Assembly: GCF_009828855.1 (NCBI RefSeq)
Contig: NZ_WUAG01000001.1
Span: 1,984,001-2,048,000 of the forward strand
Direction: 5' to 3'
Source: Psychromonas sp. L1A2
GTDB lineage: Bacteria; Pseudomonadota; Gammaproteobacteria; Enterobacterales; Psychromonadaceae
Length of the DNA stretch: 64,000 bases
Shown here: piece by piece, positions 1-8,426 of the stretch
Layout: the number at the start of each line of letters is the position of its first letter
Position numbering within the stretch: the stretch's first letter is position 1
The notes under the pieces: model-generated
The model's input: only the letters and a program-made list of their open reading frames with translations
Databases searched by the model: none
What the model was told of the DNA's origin: nothing
Translations under genes and position numbers: made by a program

Positions 1-1719
1 AGTAAAGCAATTTACCACCGTGCATTAGCAGAAGGTATGAACCTACGTAAGTTCCCATCATTAGATGCAACAACAGACAATGCACCCGTGCAATTAGGCA
101 TCAGCTTAGATGAAACAACCACTGCAAAAGATGTTGAAGATCTATTACTAGCGATCACAGGCAAAGCACTTCAAGTTAGTGAATTCAGTGACACCATTGC
201 AAAAGATGAATTTGCAGCGATTCCAGAAGCATGTCGTCGTACGAGTCAATACCTAACACATCCAGTATTTTCAGCGCATCACAGTGAAACACAAATGATG
301 CGTTACATGAAAAAACTAGAAAACAAAGATTACTCATTAACACACGGTATGATCCCATTAGGCAGCTGTACCATGAAGTTAAACGCAGCCGCTGAAATGT
401 TACCTGTGACATGGCCTGAATTTGGTCAAATGCACCCGTTTGCACCAACAGAGCAAAGCTTTGGTTATCAAGAACTCGCTGAAAAACTATCAACCATGTT
501 ATGTGAAATAACCGGTTACGACGGTATGTCTTTACAGCCTAACTCAGGTGCACAAGGTGAATACGCAGGGTTAATCGCGATTCAACGCTACCATCAACAC
601 AATGGCGATGCGCACCGTAATGTGTGTTTAATTCCAAGCTCAGCACACGGTACTAACCCAGCCTCTGCTGCCATGGTTTCAATGAAAGTAGTTGTTGTCG
701 GTTGTGATGCCGAAGGTAATATCGACCACGCTGATCTTAAAGCTAAAATCGAAAAACACCGTGAAAACCTATCTTGTATCATGATCACCTACCCGTCTAC
801 ACACGGCGTATACGAAGAATCAATTCAAGAAGTGTGTGAATGGGTACATGAAGCTGGTGGCCAAGTTTACCTAGACGGTGCAAACATGAATGCACAAGTA
901 GGGTTAACCACACCGGGCTTTATCGGCTCTGATGTATCACATCTTAACTTGCACAAAACATTCTGTATTCCACATGGCGGCGGCGGCCCAGGTATGGGAC
1001 CTATCGGTGTTAAAGCACATTTAATTCCGTTCCTACCAGGACACATCGAAGTCACTGAATCTGCAGACAACAAACATTACGCAGTATCAGCAGCCGAGTT
1101 AGGTTCAGCGTCAATTCTTCCTATTTCATACGCGTACATTGCAATGATGGGTGAGCAAGGGTTAACTGAAGCGACTAAACTGGCTATCTTAAACGCCAAC
1201 TACGTAATGGAACGTTTACGTCCACACTATCCTATTTTATTCCGTGGTAAAGGTGGTCGAGTAGCGCATGAATGTATTATCGATATCCGCCCTATTGAAG
1301 CTGCTTCTGGCATTTCAGGTGAGGATATTGCTAAACGTTTAATGGATTACGGTTTCCATGCACCAACCATGTCATTCCCAGTGGCGGGCACTCTCATGAT
1401 TGAACCAACTGAATCTGAGAACCTCACTGAGTTAGATAGATTCTGTGATGCAATGATTGCTATTCGCCATGAAGCAAGCAAAGTTGAATCAGGTGAATGG
1501 ACACTAGAAGATAACCCATTAGTAAACGCACCACATACTCAAGTCGACCTAATGGACGCTGAATGGACACACGCTTACTCTCGCGAACTAGCTTGTTTCC
1601 CGACTGAATTCAGCAAAGGCGCTAAATACTGGCCGACTGTAAACCGTGTAGATAATGTTTTTGGGGATCGCAACTTGATTTGTTCATGCCCAAGTATTGA
1701 AAGCTATATGGAAGATTAG
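1..1719 (+). CDS. gcvP: Glycine dehydrogenase (decarboxylating), P protein of the glycine cleavage system, C-terminal part
   Basis: PLP-dependent P protein that decarboxylates glycine and passes the aminomethyl group to lipoyl-GcvH. The reading frame is open from base 1, so the gene starts outside the window; about 572 residues remain, roughly the last 60% of a usual ~960-residue protein. The PLP lysine lies in the [20 protein letters not shown] motif (bases ~945-1005), and the tail [20 protein letters not shown] is the family's typical end. The tail occurs again, decayed, at 3308-3430. A hairpin at 1792-1832 probably ends the transcript. Confidence 0.97.
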   Translation, partial: SKAIYHRALAEGMNLRKFPSLDATTDNAPVQLGISLDETTTAKDVEDLLLAITGKALQVSEFSDTIAKDEFAAIPEACRRTSQYLTHPVFSAHHSETQMMRYMKKLENKDYSLTHGMIPLGSCTMKLNAAAEMLPVTWPEFGQMHPFAPTEQSFGYQELAEKLSTMLCEITGYDGMSLQPNSGAQGEYAGLIAIQRYHQHNGDAHRNVCLIPSSAHGTNPASAAMVSMKVVVVGCDAEGNIDHADLKAKIEKHRENLSCIMITYPSTHGVYEESIQEVCEWVHEAGGQVYLDGANMNAQVGLTTPGFIGSDVSHLNLHKTFCIPHGGGGPGMGPIGVKAHLIPFLPGHIEVTESADNKHYAVSAAELGSASILPISYAYIAMMGEQGLTEATKLAILNANYVMERLRPHYPILFRGKGGRVAHECIIDIRPIEAASGISGEDIAKRLMDYGFHAPTMSFPVAGTLMIEPTESENLTELDRFCDAMIAIRHEASKVESGEWTLEDNPLVNAPHTQVDLMDAEWTHAYSRELACFPTEFSKGAKYWPTVNRVDNVFGDRNLICSCPSIESYMED

Positions 1720-2139
1720 AAATCTATTAGTTAACGGTTTTTAATATTAAACATCGTTAACTTAATACTTTCAATCACCAATATGCATATAAGAGAGCTA
1801 CATGTTAATCATTGAATATGATGTAGCTCTCTAATGACTTACTAGCCGTTATTTTTAATCGACCTTTCTAAACATTATTATCTAGACACTATTCTCAAAC
1901 ATAATTTACTAAACATTATTCTCTAAACATAGCTCCATAAATAGAACTTTCTAAATAACAGTTAAATATAGTTCATTGATTTCCATATCAATTATTTCAA
2001 ACAGCAATTCATTAACACGTTAAAAAATGTCTATTCACCACTATTCATGACAAAAATATCTCTATAGCAACACAATTAAAATACATCGGAAGATACTTCT
2101 TAATCATCAAATTTTGTTGAAATACCAAAAGGATTTAAA
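1720..2139. other. gcvP-purU intergenic region
   Basis: No gene seen. The first part holds the 1792-1832 hairpin. From about 1860 to 1960 the text is built of degenerate repeats of a TAAACATTATT-like word. The purU ribosome site AAGGA lies at 2128-2132. Confidence 0.5.
1792..1832 (+). terminator. Hairpin after gcvP
   Basis: Perfect 12-bp stem AGAGAGCTACAT / ATGTAGCTCTCT with a 17-nt loop, 72 bases after the gcvP stop. The T-tract is poor, so it may act as an RNA-end stabiliser or a weak terminator. Confidence 0.5.
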
Positions 2140-3018
2140 ATGAAGGATATTGAATCAGCAGCACAAACCTACATCATCACTGCAGATTGCCCAAGTCGAA
2201 CGGGTACCGTTGATGTGGTGACTCGCTTTTTATTTGAACAGCAATGTTATATTAACGAAATTCATTCTTTTGTAGACACCACAGAAAATAGATTTTTTAT
2301 TCGTGTGGAATTTAGACTCGATTCAGATGCAATATTTAACCAAGATGACTTCACAGAGCAGTTTGAGCAACGTGCGAGTCAGTTTGAAATGAAATGGCAA
2401 CTAGCACCAAGACCTTATAAATCAAAAGTCGTGATTATGGTGTCAAAACATGACCATTGTTTAAATGACCTTTTATATCGTTACCGTACGGGTGATCTTA
2501 ATATCGAAATACCGGCCATTATTTCAAATCATCCTGATTTAGAGGAATTAGCAAAGTGGCATGGTATCCCTTATTACCACCTACCGATCACAAAAGAAAC
2601 GAAACCAGAACAGGAAGCAAAAGTTTATAAAATAATTGAGGAGAGTAAATCTGATTTAGTCGTACTAGCACGTTACATGCAAGTACTTTCAAATAACATG
2701 TCTAAAAAATTATCTGGTCGAGCAATTAATATACATCATTCCTTATTACCGGGGTTTAAAGGTGCAAAACCTTATTATCAGGCATACGATCGCGGTATAA
2801 AGTTAGTTGGCGCAACTGCGCATTATGTCAGTGACGATTTAGATGAAGGTCCCATTATCACGCAAAGCGTAGACACGGTTGATCACAGTTATTACCCAGA
2901 AGACCTAGCAGCAAAAGGACGCCATATAGAATGCTTAACCCTATCTCGTGCTGTGCGTTACCATATTGAAAATAGAATATTTCTTCATGGCAATAAAACC
3001 GTTGTGTTTGGTAAATAA
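2140..3018 (+). CDS. purU: Formyltetrahydrofolate deformylase PurU
   Basis: Hydrolyses 10-formyl-THF to THF and formate, balancing one-carbon pools fed by the glycine cleavage system encoded next door. 292 residues, close to the family's ~280-290. Residues ~10-75 form an ACT domain (YIITADCPSRTGTVDVVTRF). Residues ~95-285 form the formyltransferase domain with the catalytic Asn and His in INIHHSLLPGF and the Asp in DLDEGPII. ATG preceded by AAGGA. It sits between the intact gcvP end and a second decayed gcvP tail, so it may have arrived by recombination at that gene's 3' end (inference). Confidence 0.95.
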   Translation: MKDIESAAQTYIITADCPSRTGTVDVVTRFLFEQQCYINEIHSFVDTTENRFFIRVEFRLDSDAIFNQDDFTEQFEQRASQFEMKWQLAPRPYKSKVVIMVSKHDHCLNDLLYRYRTGDLNIEIPAIISNHPDLEELAKWHGIPYYHLPITKETKPEQEAKVYKIIEESKSDLVVLARYMQVLSNNMSKKLSGRAINIHHSLLPGFKGAKPYYQAYDRGIKLVGATAHYVSDDLDEGPIITQSVDTVDHSYYPEDLAAKGRHIECLTLSRAVRYHIENRIFLHGNKTVVFGK

Positions 3019-3067
3019 ACAGGTGAATGGCTAATGCTAAAACATTAATTGAAAGAGTATTACTAAC

Positions 3068-3100
3068 GATGTTATCTGAGCTTTAGGGCTAGATAACATC
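3068..3100 (+). terminator. Hairpin after purU
   Basis: 10-bp perfect stem GATGTTATCT / AGATAACATC about 50 bases after the purU stop. There is no U-tract, so termination strength is uncertain. Confidence 0.45.
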
Positions 3101-3307
3101 CGATAAACGAAATGAATTATGATTAATAAAATAAAAAAATCAGTAGCTTGTTTATGTTTTCATCTAATATCTAACCGTGCAGTCACCATAATTTTCTCCT
3201 GTTTATTGTACGGAAAACTTATGCAATTAAGAAAGTATAAGCCTAAAAAACCAATAGAAACTGTACGGAGATATGACTAATTTCATTCATTTAGACAACA
3301 TATATAA

Positions 3308-3430
3308 TATGAAAATGAATACAGTAAAGGCGCTAAATACAGGCTGATCGTAAATCGTGTAGATAATGTGTTTGGGGATCGCAACTTGATTCGTCCATGT
3401 CCGAATATTGAAAGCTATATGGAAGATTAA
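3308..3430 (+). pseudogene. Decayed second copy of the gcvP 3' end
   Basis: Bases 3322-3430 match the last 109 bases of gcvP (1611-1719) at about 88% by eye (13 differences). In frame the piece reads [20 protein letters not shown] and continues to SYMED-stop. An in-frame TAA at 3305-3307 and the lack of a start show it is a remnant. It is followed by a strong terminator. It forms a direct repeat with the live gcvP end around purU. Confidence 0.88.
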
Positions 3431-3721
3431 GTTTGTGGCAAATTATTAAGATTTAAAAAATAGGTAACCATTTTATGGTTACCTATTTTCAATGTTCATT
3501 CATATAGTTTTTTCAAACTATATAAAGCATTTGTAACTGTTGATGAATTAAAAGTGACATAACAAAACAATTTTTTATGAATATGTATCGAAATCACTTT
3601 CGCCCCCAAAGCGAGTTAGGAAAACACCAAATTAACTAGCCCATTTTAGTTAAATTACTTTAAAACAATTATTCATTAATATTCGTAAAATTAGTTTTCT
3701 AATACCACGAATACATTAAGC
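3431..3721. other. Intergenic region before the hydrolase
   Basis: After the terminator no gene is seen. CCCCCAAAGCGAGT at 3603-3616 resembles one arm of the hairpin at 8231-8255, so the two sites bracket the hydrolase-regulator-ATPase block. Confidence 0.4.
3457..3489 (+). terminator. Intrinsic terminator after the gcvP remnant
   Basis: Perfect 15-bp stem (core TAGGTAACCA / TGGTTACCTA) with a tiny T-rich loop, ending in TTTT. It lies 26 bases after the remnant stop and may be the original gcvP terminator. Confidence 0.8.
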
Positions 3722-4240
3722 CTAAAGTACTCCATCAATCGTAACTAGTGGCACTCTCGTTGATATAGCGTTCAAAGCGATATTATGAACCATTTCATTT
3801 ACTGTAGTACAGCAATCCATTAAAATTGATACTTTGTACTTATCAGCTACTTTAGATATTGCAGTGTGTGTCACGCAGTTTTGAGTCATCATCCCACATA
3901 TTAGTAGCTCATCTACTTTTTGATTTTTGAGTGTTGCTTCTAGATCTGTTTTTTCAAAACTATCCGCAAAAGCTTTTACTATTACTTCAAGCTTTGGAGC
4001 AGTATCCATGACTAAGGGATGAATTTTTACCCCCTCGGTTCCCTGATTAAAAAATGGTGCCAGACCTTTTGCTGGCTTTGCAATATGCTGAATGTAAATT
4101 ACAGGGATATCTTTTTCATTTGCTTTTTTAATCGCTATTATGATGTTACTGAGTGTTTTTTCTGTATTCCAAAGCGGGTACTTTCCCTCTGGAAAATAAT
4201 CGTTTTGTGGGTCAATAACAAGTAGTGCTTTTTTGTTCAT
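3722..4240 (-). CDS. Isochorismatase-family cysteine hydrolase
   Basis: 172-residue single-domain alpha/beta hydrolase of the isochorismatase/nicotinamidase superfamily. The catalytic triad is visible: Asp in LLVIDPQNDYF, Lys in VIVKAFADSF, and Cys in MTQNCVTHTA. ATG preceded by GGAGA. It is divergent from a GlxA-type AraC regulator 123 bp away, a very common pairing; the regulator probably controls it. The substrate is not readable from sequence; an amide such as nicotinamide or an N-carbamoyl compound is typical. Confidence 0.9.
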   Translation of the reverse strand: MNKKALLVIDPQNDYFPEGKYPLWNTEKTLSNIIIAIKKANEKDIPVIYIQHIAKPAKGLAPFFNQGTEGVKIHPLVMDTAPKLEVIVKAFADSFEKTDLEATLKNQKVDELLICGMMTQNCVTHTAISKVADKYKVSILMDCCTTVNEMVHNIALNAISTRVPLVTIDGVL

Positions 4241-4363
4241 TTTAATTCTCCATTAATTGCATTTATTGTCTGTATATCGTAATTATCGCTAACTTGTAAT
4301 AATCCTGCTAGAGTCTAAAGTGACTAAAAACAAGTCAAAATAGACAGCGAGTGTATTTAATCA

Positions 4364-5284
4364 ATGAAAAAGATTTCAATAGGTATTTGCCATTATCCTA
4401 ATGCTTTAAAATCAGCCGTCTATGGTTTAGAAGAAATGTTTCTAATGGCGAATAGAGTATGTAAAGATCAAAAAATAGAAATAGAATTTGAACCTATGAT
4501 CTTCAATAATACTAAGCAGCTGTCACAAAATTTTGCTGTAATATTATTACCCCCAAGTTCGCAGAGTGATGATTACCTTAACCCTCAAATAGATCTCATT
4601 GAATGGCTTAAAATACAGCATTACCAAGGTGCAATTATTGCTTCAGCCTGTGCAGGTGCATTTATTCTAGCAACGACAAAGTTGCTTAAAAACCGCTCTA
4701 TAACTACACATTGGGGCTTATCGAATTTATTCCAAAAGCAGTTTCCCAATATGTTACTCAACACGAATGAAATTTTAATTGATCACGGCGATGTGATTAG
4801 TGCGGGTGGGATGATGTCTTGGTTGGACCTGAGTTTTGAATTGGTGGCTAAATATTCATCTTTGAATGTAATGAGGCAACTTGGAAAGGTACTTGTTGTC
4901 GATACTGCATCAAGGAAACAGCGCTTTTATCAGCAATTTAACCCATTACTTCTACATGGTGATCAAGCTATTATTGTAATTCAGCAGACAATCAATTTGA
5001 GCTATACGAAATTAGTATCAATTCAAGAATTAGCGAAGCAAGTTAATCTTACTGAGCGTACTATGCAACGACGCTTCCTGAGAGCTACAGGCTACAACCC
5101 TAACCACTATTTACAACGACTAAGAATTCAAAAAGCATGTGATTTACTAGAAAGTTCGCAGTACTCATTTGAGTGGATAGCTAATCAAGTCGGTTACGGA
5201 GACACTAGCGCCTGTAGGAAAGTATTTATTAAAACTATGGGGTTAACGCCTAAAGAGTTCAGGATGCGATTTGCTAGAAGCTAA
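4364..5284 (+). CDS. GlxA-family transcriptional regulator (DJ-1/PfpI domain plus AraC helix-turn-helix)
   Basis: 306 residues. Residues ~1-170 have the DJ-1/PfpI fold with the nucleophile-elbow-like ASACAGAFILA. Residues ~210-305 carry two AraC-type helix-turn-helix motifs (IQELAKQVNLTERTMQRRF and FEWIANQVGYGDTSACRKVF). The family couples a ligand-sensing amidotransferase-like domain to DNA binding. Divergent from the isochorismatase-like hydrolase, its likely target. Terminator at 5402-5430. No strong Shine-Dalgarno site is visible before the ATG. Confidence 0.92.
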   Translation: MKKISIGICHYPNALKSAVYGLEEMFLMANRVCKDQKIEIEFEPMIFNNTKQLSQNFAVILLPPSSQSDDYLNPQIDLIEWLKIQHYQGAIIASACAGAFILATTKLLKNRSITTHWGLSNLFQKQFPNMLLNTNEILIDHGDVISAGGMMSWLDLSFELVAKYSSLNVMRQLGKVLVVDTASRKQRFYQQFNPLLLHGDQAIIVIQQTINLSYTKLVSIQELAKQVNLTERTMQRRFLRATGYNPNHYLQRLRIQKACDLLESSQYSFEWIANQVGYGDTSACRKVFIKTMGLTPKEFRMRFARS

Positions 5285-5401
5285 TATTATATCACTTTCT
5301 TATTTATTTGATGAGCTGAGGAAAAGGGAGTAAAAAGTTATTGCCATGTCCTACAAAGGAGCACATAGCGACTTACAATTTTAGAGAATTTAAGATTAAA
5401 G

Positions 5402-5430
5402 ACATCACTCATTTAAGAAATGAGTGATGT
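5402..5430 (+). terminator. Terminator after the GlxA-type regulator
   Basis: Perfect 13-bp stem ACATCACTCATTT / AAATGAGTGATGT with a 3-nt loop, followed by TGTTT. Confidence 0.75.
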
Positions 5431-5504
5431 TGTTTAAAATCAAAGCAATTACTTACTTTTAGCCACATATTAATATGCGGACACATTTTACAAATAGGGA
5501 TTGT

Positions 5505-8081
5505 ATGACACAAATAGCGAAAGTTGTTAAGTGGGTAAATAGTGCTAATAAGCCACTATGGTGGAGACAGGTAGTTCGCAGGGTAATGGAACAAGGAGAT
5601 CTTCAACAGCAAGACCTTCAGCTTATATACCAAATCGCCAAAATGGAGTTTGGTTTACTTCCCGAAGACGCAAACTTTCCTAATTACACAAAAGAAGTTG
5701 CAGTTGCTGGATTTGAAGCCGAAGAAGCACCCGTTACCCTAGCAAGTATAGGTAATGTTAAAAATGTCTCATCATTAATTGAAGGTGTAACACTAAACTT
5801 TCCAATTGAGGGATTAACAGCTGTATATGGGGACAATGGCGCAGGTAAATCAAGTTATGCAAAGATATTGAAAAGTGCGTGTTTAACGCGTGGCGATGTT
5901 CCTGTTATTTCGACCAATGCTTTTAATCCTTCTGCTATTCCATCACAAGCTACCTTAGGTGTGTCAGTTGACGGTGCCGCTGTAGTTGAAAATATCTGGA
6001 CTATTGGTGCAGAACCAAGTCCTGAGTTAAAGTCTATAAGAATTTTTGATTCTCATTCAGCAACAAACTACATCTCAAAAACAGATAGTGTTGAGTATAA
6101 ACCAGCAGAAGTAAAATTATTGGATGAGTTGAGTAGTGCTTGTCAATTTGTGAAAGATGAATTGGCACGTGAAATGGTTCCATTTAGCGCACCATACATA
6201 ATACCTGATTTAAATCCATTATCTAAGGTGAGTGCTTTCTGTAACTCCCTCGTTACTGCTACTCAAGCTACATTAGATACTCAATGTGGTGATAAAAGTG
6301 AGTTGCAAGAAATCGCTCGATTAAAAAAAGACGTGGCAGATCTAAGTGGTAAAACACCAGCTCAAGTAAAAGCTTTTTATGCAACGAAATTAAAACACCG
6401 TGAACCGTTACTGGATTTCCTTAACAACCGGTATGCAAAATTGGGTGATGTTAATGTGGCTAAAATTGGGGCGTTGTATGATGATAAGTCAACCAAATTA
6501 AAAGTTGCAGAACAAGTAAGGCAGAACACTTTAAATGGTTTACCAATTGAAGGTATCGGCAATGATGCTTGGAAAAAAATGTGGAGCCATGTGCAGAACT
6601 TCATAATTGGTAATGGTGATGATAGAACTTTCCCGCCAGTTGAAAATGAACACTGTCCTACTTGCTTACAATCGATAGGAAGTCAAGCTGCGGAAAGGAT
6701 GGCTCGGTTCAATGATTATATTACGAATCAGTCTCAAGTAGATGCAAATAAGGCAACTACTACTCTAACTTTACAGACGAATACCATAACTCAATTGAGT
6801 TTTGACCTTAAACCATATGATGGTATTTTTGAGGAAATACGGCAATCTACTTCTGATGCCATAGAGCAATTCAACTTATGTATACAGCAGTTGTTTGATA
6901 GAAAGAATAACCTAATTTCTGCTAATCCAACATTTACTTATCCAGCACTCGATATGAGATTTGTACAACGACTATCTCAGCAAGTTGAAACGCTAAAAGT
7001 AAGAAGGAATGGTGTTGCTGATGACGGTACGTTAGCTCAGACAATTAAGCTTAGTCAGGTCAGGTTGATAGAGCTTGAAGATAGACAAAGGTTATCTGCA
7101 CATAAAGCTAATATCCTTAATGAAATAAACCGTATTAAGATATTTGACTGTTATAACTCAGCTTTAGCTACAACCAACCTTTCACTTATTACGCGATTTA
7201 TATCCGAATTGGCTAAAACTGGCAGTTTGGGGTTAATTAATGCTTCATTTACCAAAGAGTTAGCGGCGTTGAACTTTAAAAGTTTTGATGTAGAAACTAA
7301 AACTCAAGGTTCTGCTGGTCAACAGAAATTGACTCTACAGATCTCAAGGAATGTGTCAAAGATAGGACATATCGCCAGTGAGGGCGAGCAAAAATGTATA
7401 GCTCTAGCAGGTTTTATGGCTGAGTTAACGATTGATAACCGAAAGTCTGCCATTATTTTTGATGATCCTGTTAATTCCTTAGATCATAAGTGGAGGCGCA
7501 AGTTTGCTAAACGTATTGCAGATGAAGCACTACATAGGCAGGTGATTGTGCTTACGCACGACTTGCCATTTTTGATGATGTTGAGTGAGGAATCCTCAAA
7601 CCCGATTAATATCCAGTCTATCACTCGTAGAGGGAAGCTATCTGGGTTCCCTCAAGGGAGTCCACCTTGGGATGCTTTAAAAACTGTAGACAGGATAGGC
7701 CGGTTGAAACAGTTAGAAGTAGACCTTCGTCGATACACTAAACGTGATGACTTTATTGAAGATACGTATAGTCGAGATGCTAAACATATCTATGGGAAAA
7801 TACGTGAAACCTGGGAAAGGTTAGTTGAAGAATGGCTAATTAGAAATGTCGTGCAGCGGTTTAGCCGCACTGTTCAAACGCAAAATATCCGATATATAGT
7901 CGATAGTACACCAGAGGATGTAGCTACCATTAATGCTGGAATGGGAAAATGTAGTACTTACTTTGAAGGTCACGATACCGCTACTGGTTTGGGTGTTACG
8001 GAAATGCCAGATATTGATGAATTATTGGCTGATATTACAGTACTTGATGTCTACTTTAAGGCATTAAAAAAACGCAGATAG
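5505..8081 (+). CDS. Large AAA family ATPase (AAA_13/PrrC-RloC-like architecture), putative defence protein
   Basis: About 858 residues. Walker A is YGDNGAGKSSYAK (~residue 110), the ABC-type signature is IASEGEQKCIALAGF, and Walker B with D-loop is SAIIFDDPVNSLDHKW (~residue 660). A CPTC pair sits mid-protein between helical segments, as in zinc-hook SMC-like proteins, and HD follows in VLTHDLPF. The C-terminal ~150 residues are helical and charged (IRETWERLVEEWL, RFSRTVQTQ) and do not show the PrrC/RloC anticodon-nuclease signature that I can see. I chose ATG 5505 (GGGA 5 nt upstream) over 5475, which lacks a ribosome site. Single gene with no partner. A role in phage defence or nucleic-acid surveillance is inference from family behaviour. 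Confidence 0.75.
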   Translation: MTQIAKVVKWVNSANKPLWWRQVVRRVMEQGDLQQQDLQLIYQIAKMEFGLLPEDANFPNYTKEVAVAGFEAEEAPVTLASIGNVKNVSSLIEGVTLNFPIEGLTAVYGDNGAGKSSYAKILKSACLTRGDVPVISTNAFNPSAIPSQATLGVSVDGAAVVENIWTIGAEPSPELKSIRIFDSHSATNYISKTDSVEYKPAEVKLLDELSSACQFVKDELAREMVPFSAPYIIPDLNPLSKVSAFCNSLVTATQATLDTQCGDKSELQEIARLKKDVADLSGKTPAQVKAFYATKLKHREPLLDFLNNRYAKLGDVNVAKIGALYDDKSTKLKVAEQVRQNTLNGLPIEGIGNDAWKKMWSHVQNFIIGNGDDRTFPPVENEHCPTCLQSIGSQAAERMARFNDYITNQSQVDANKATTTLTLQTNTITQLSFDLKPYDGIFEEIRQSTSDAIEQFNLCIQQLFDRKNNLISANPTFTYPALDMRFVQRLSQQVETLKVRRNGVADDGTLAQTIKLSQVRLIELEDRQRLSAHKANILNEINRIKIFDCYNSALATTNLSLITRFISELAKTGSLGLINASFTKELAALNFKSFDVETKTQGSAGQQKLTLQISRNVSKIGHIASEGEQKCIALAGFMAELTIDNRKSAIIFDDPVNSLDHKWRRKFAKRIADEALHRQVIVLTHDLPFLMMLSEESSNPINIQSITRRGKLSGFPQGSPPWDALKTVDRIGRLKQLEVDLRRYTKRDDFIEDTYSRDAKHIYGKIRETWERLVEEWLIRNVVQRFSRTVQTQNIRYIVDSTPEDVATINAGMGKCSTYFEGHDTATGLGVTEMPDIDELLADITVLDVYFKALKKRR

Positions 8082-8230
8082 TATTACAAAAACGGTGGGC
8101 AATTTATAAATGATTTTGTACAACTACTCTACTATTTTTCCGATATGGGTCAATGGTAGAGTAATTGAGAATGAATTGTTTAGAGAGGTAGACCTTTCAT
8201 CTTACTTTTTAATAATTAATTTTGTTCCTA

Positions 8231-8255
8231 ACTCGCTTTGTGCCCCAAAGCGAGT
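8231..8255. terminator. Hairpin downstream of the ATPase
   Basis: Perfect 9-bp stem ACTCGCTTT / AAAGCGAGT, loop GTGCCCC, between two convergent genes. No U-tract on either side. A half copy lies at 3603-3616. Confidence 0.5.
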
Positions 8256-8261
8256 CAAAAA

Positions 8262-8291
8262 ATCTAAAGTCACTGGGTGTCTAGCACTTTT
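8262..8291. repeat. Partial copy (C) of a dispersed short repeat
   Basis: Carries TCTAAAGTCACTGGGTGTCTAG and ACTTTTC in order, matching the right half of the fuller copies at 12179-12262 and 13077-13158. Confidence 0.65.
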
Positions 8292-8426
8292 CAATATTTT
8301 TATAATCCATATTTCTCATTAACCCAACTCACTTTGATAAATTTATAATGCATAGAATCTAACGTTGTAAGGCTTAGAAGCAATATGTAACCAACGTTTG
8401 ATATTCTTAACACTAGACAACCACAA

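Larger units (their letters stand above)
8082..8426. other. ATPase-channel convergent intergenic region
   Basis: Contains the hairpin at 8231-8255 and a partial copy of a dispersed repeat at 8262-8291. A 70-codon open frame here overlaps both and looks non-coding. Confidence 0.5.

Noticed and set aside
8110-8322. 70-codon open frame after the ATPase gene
   Set aside because: Runs through a hairpin and a dispersed repeat, no ribosome site, no recognisable protein features.
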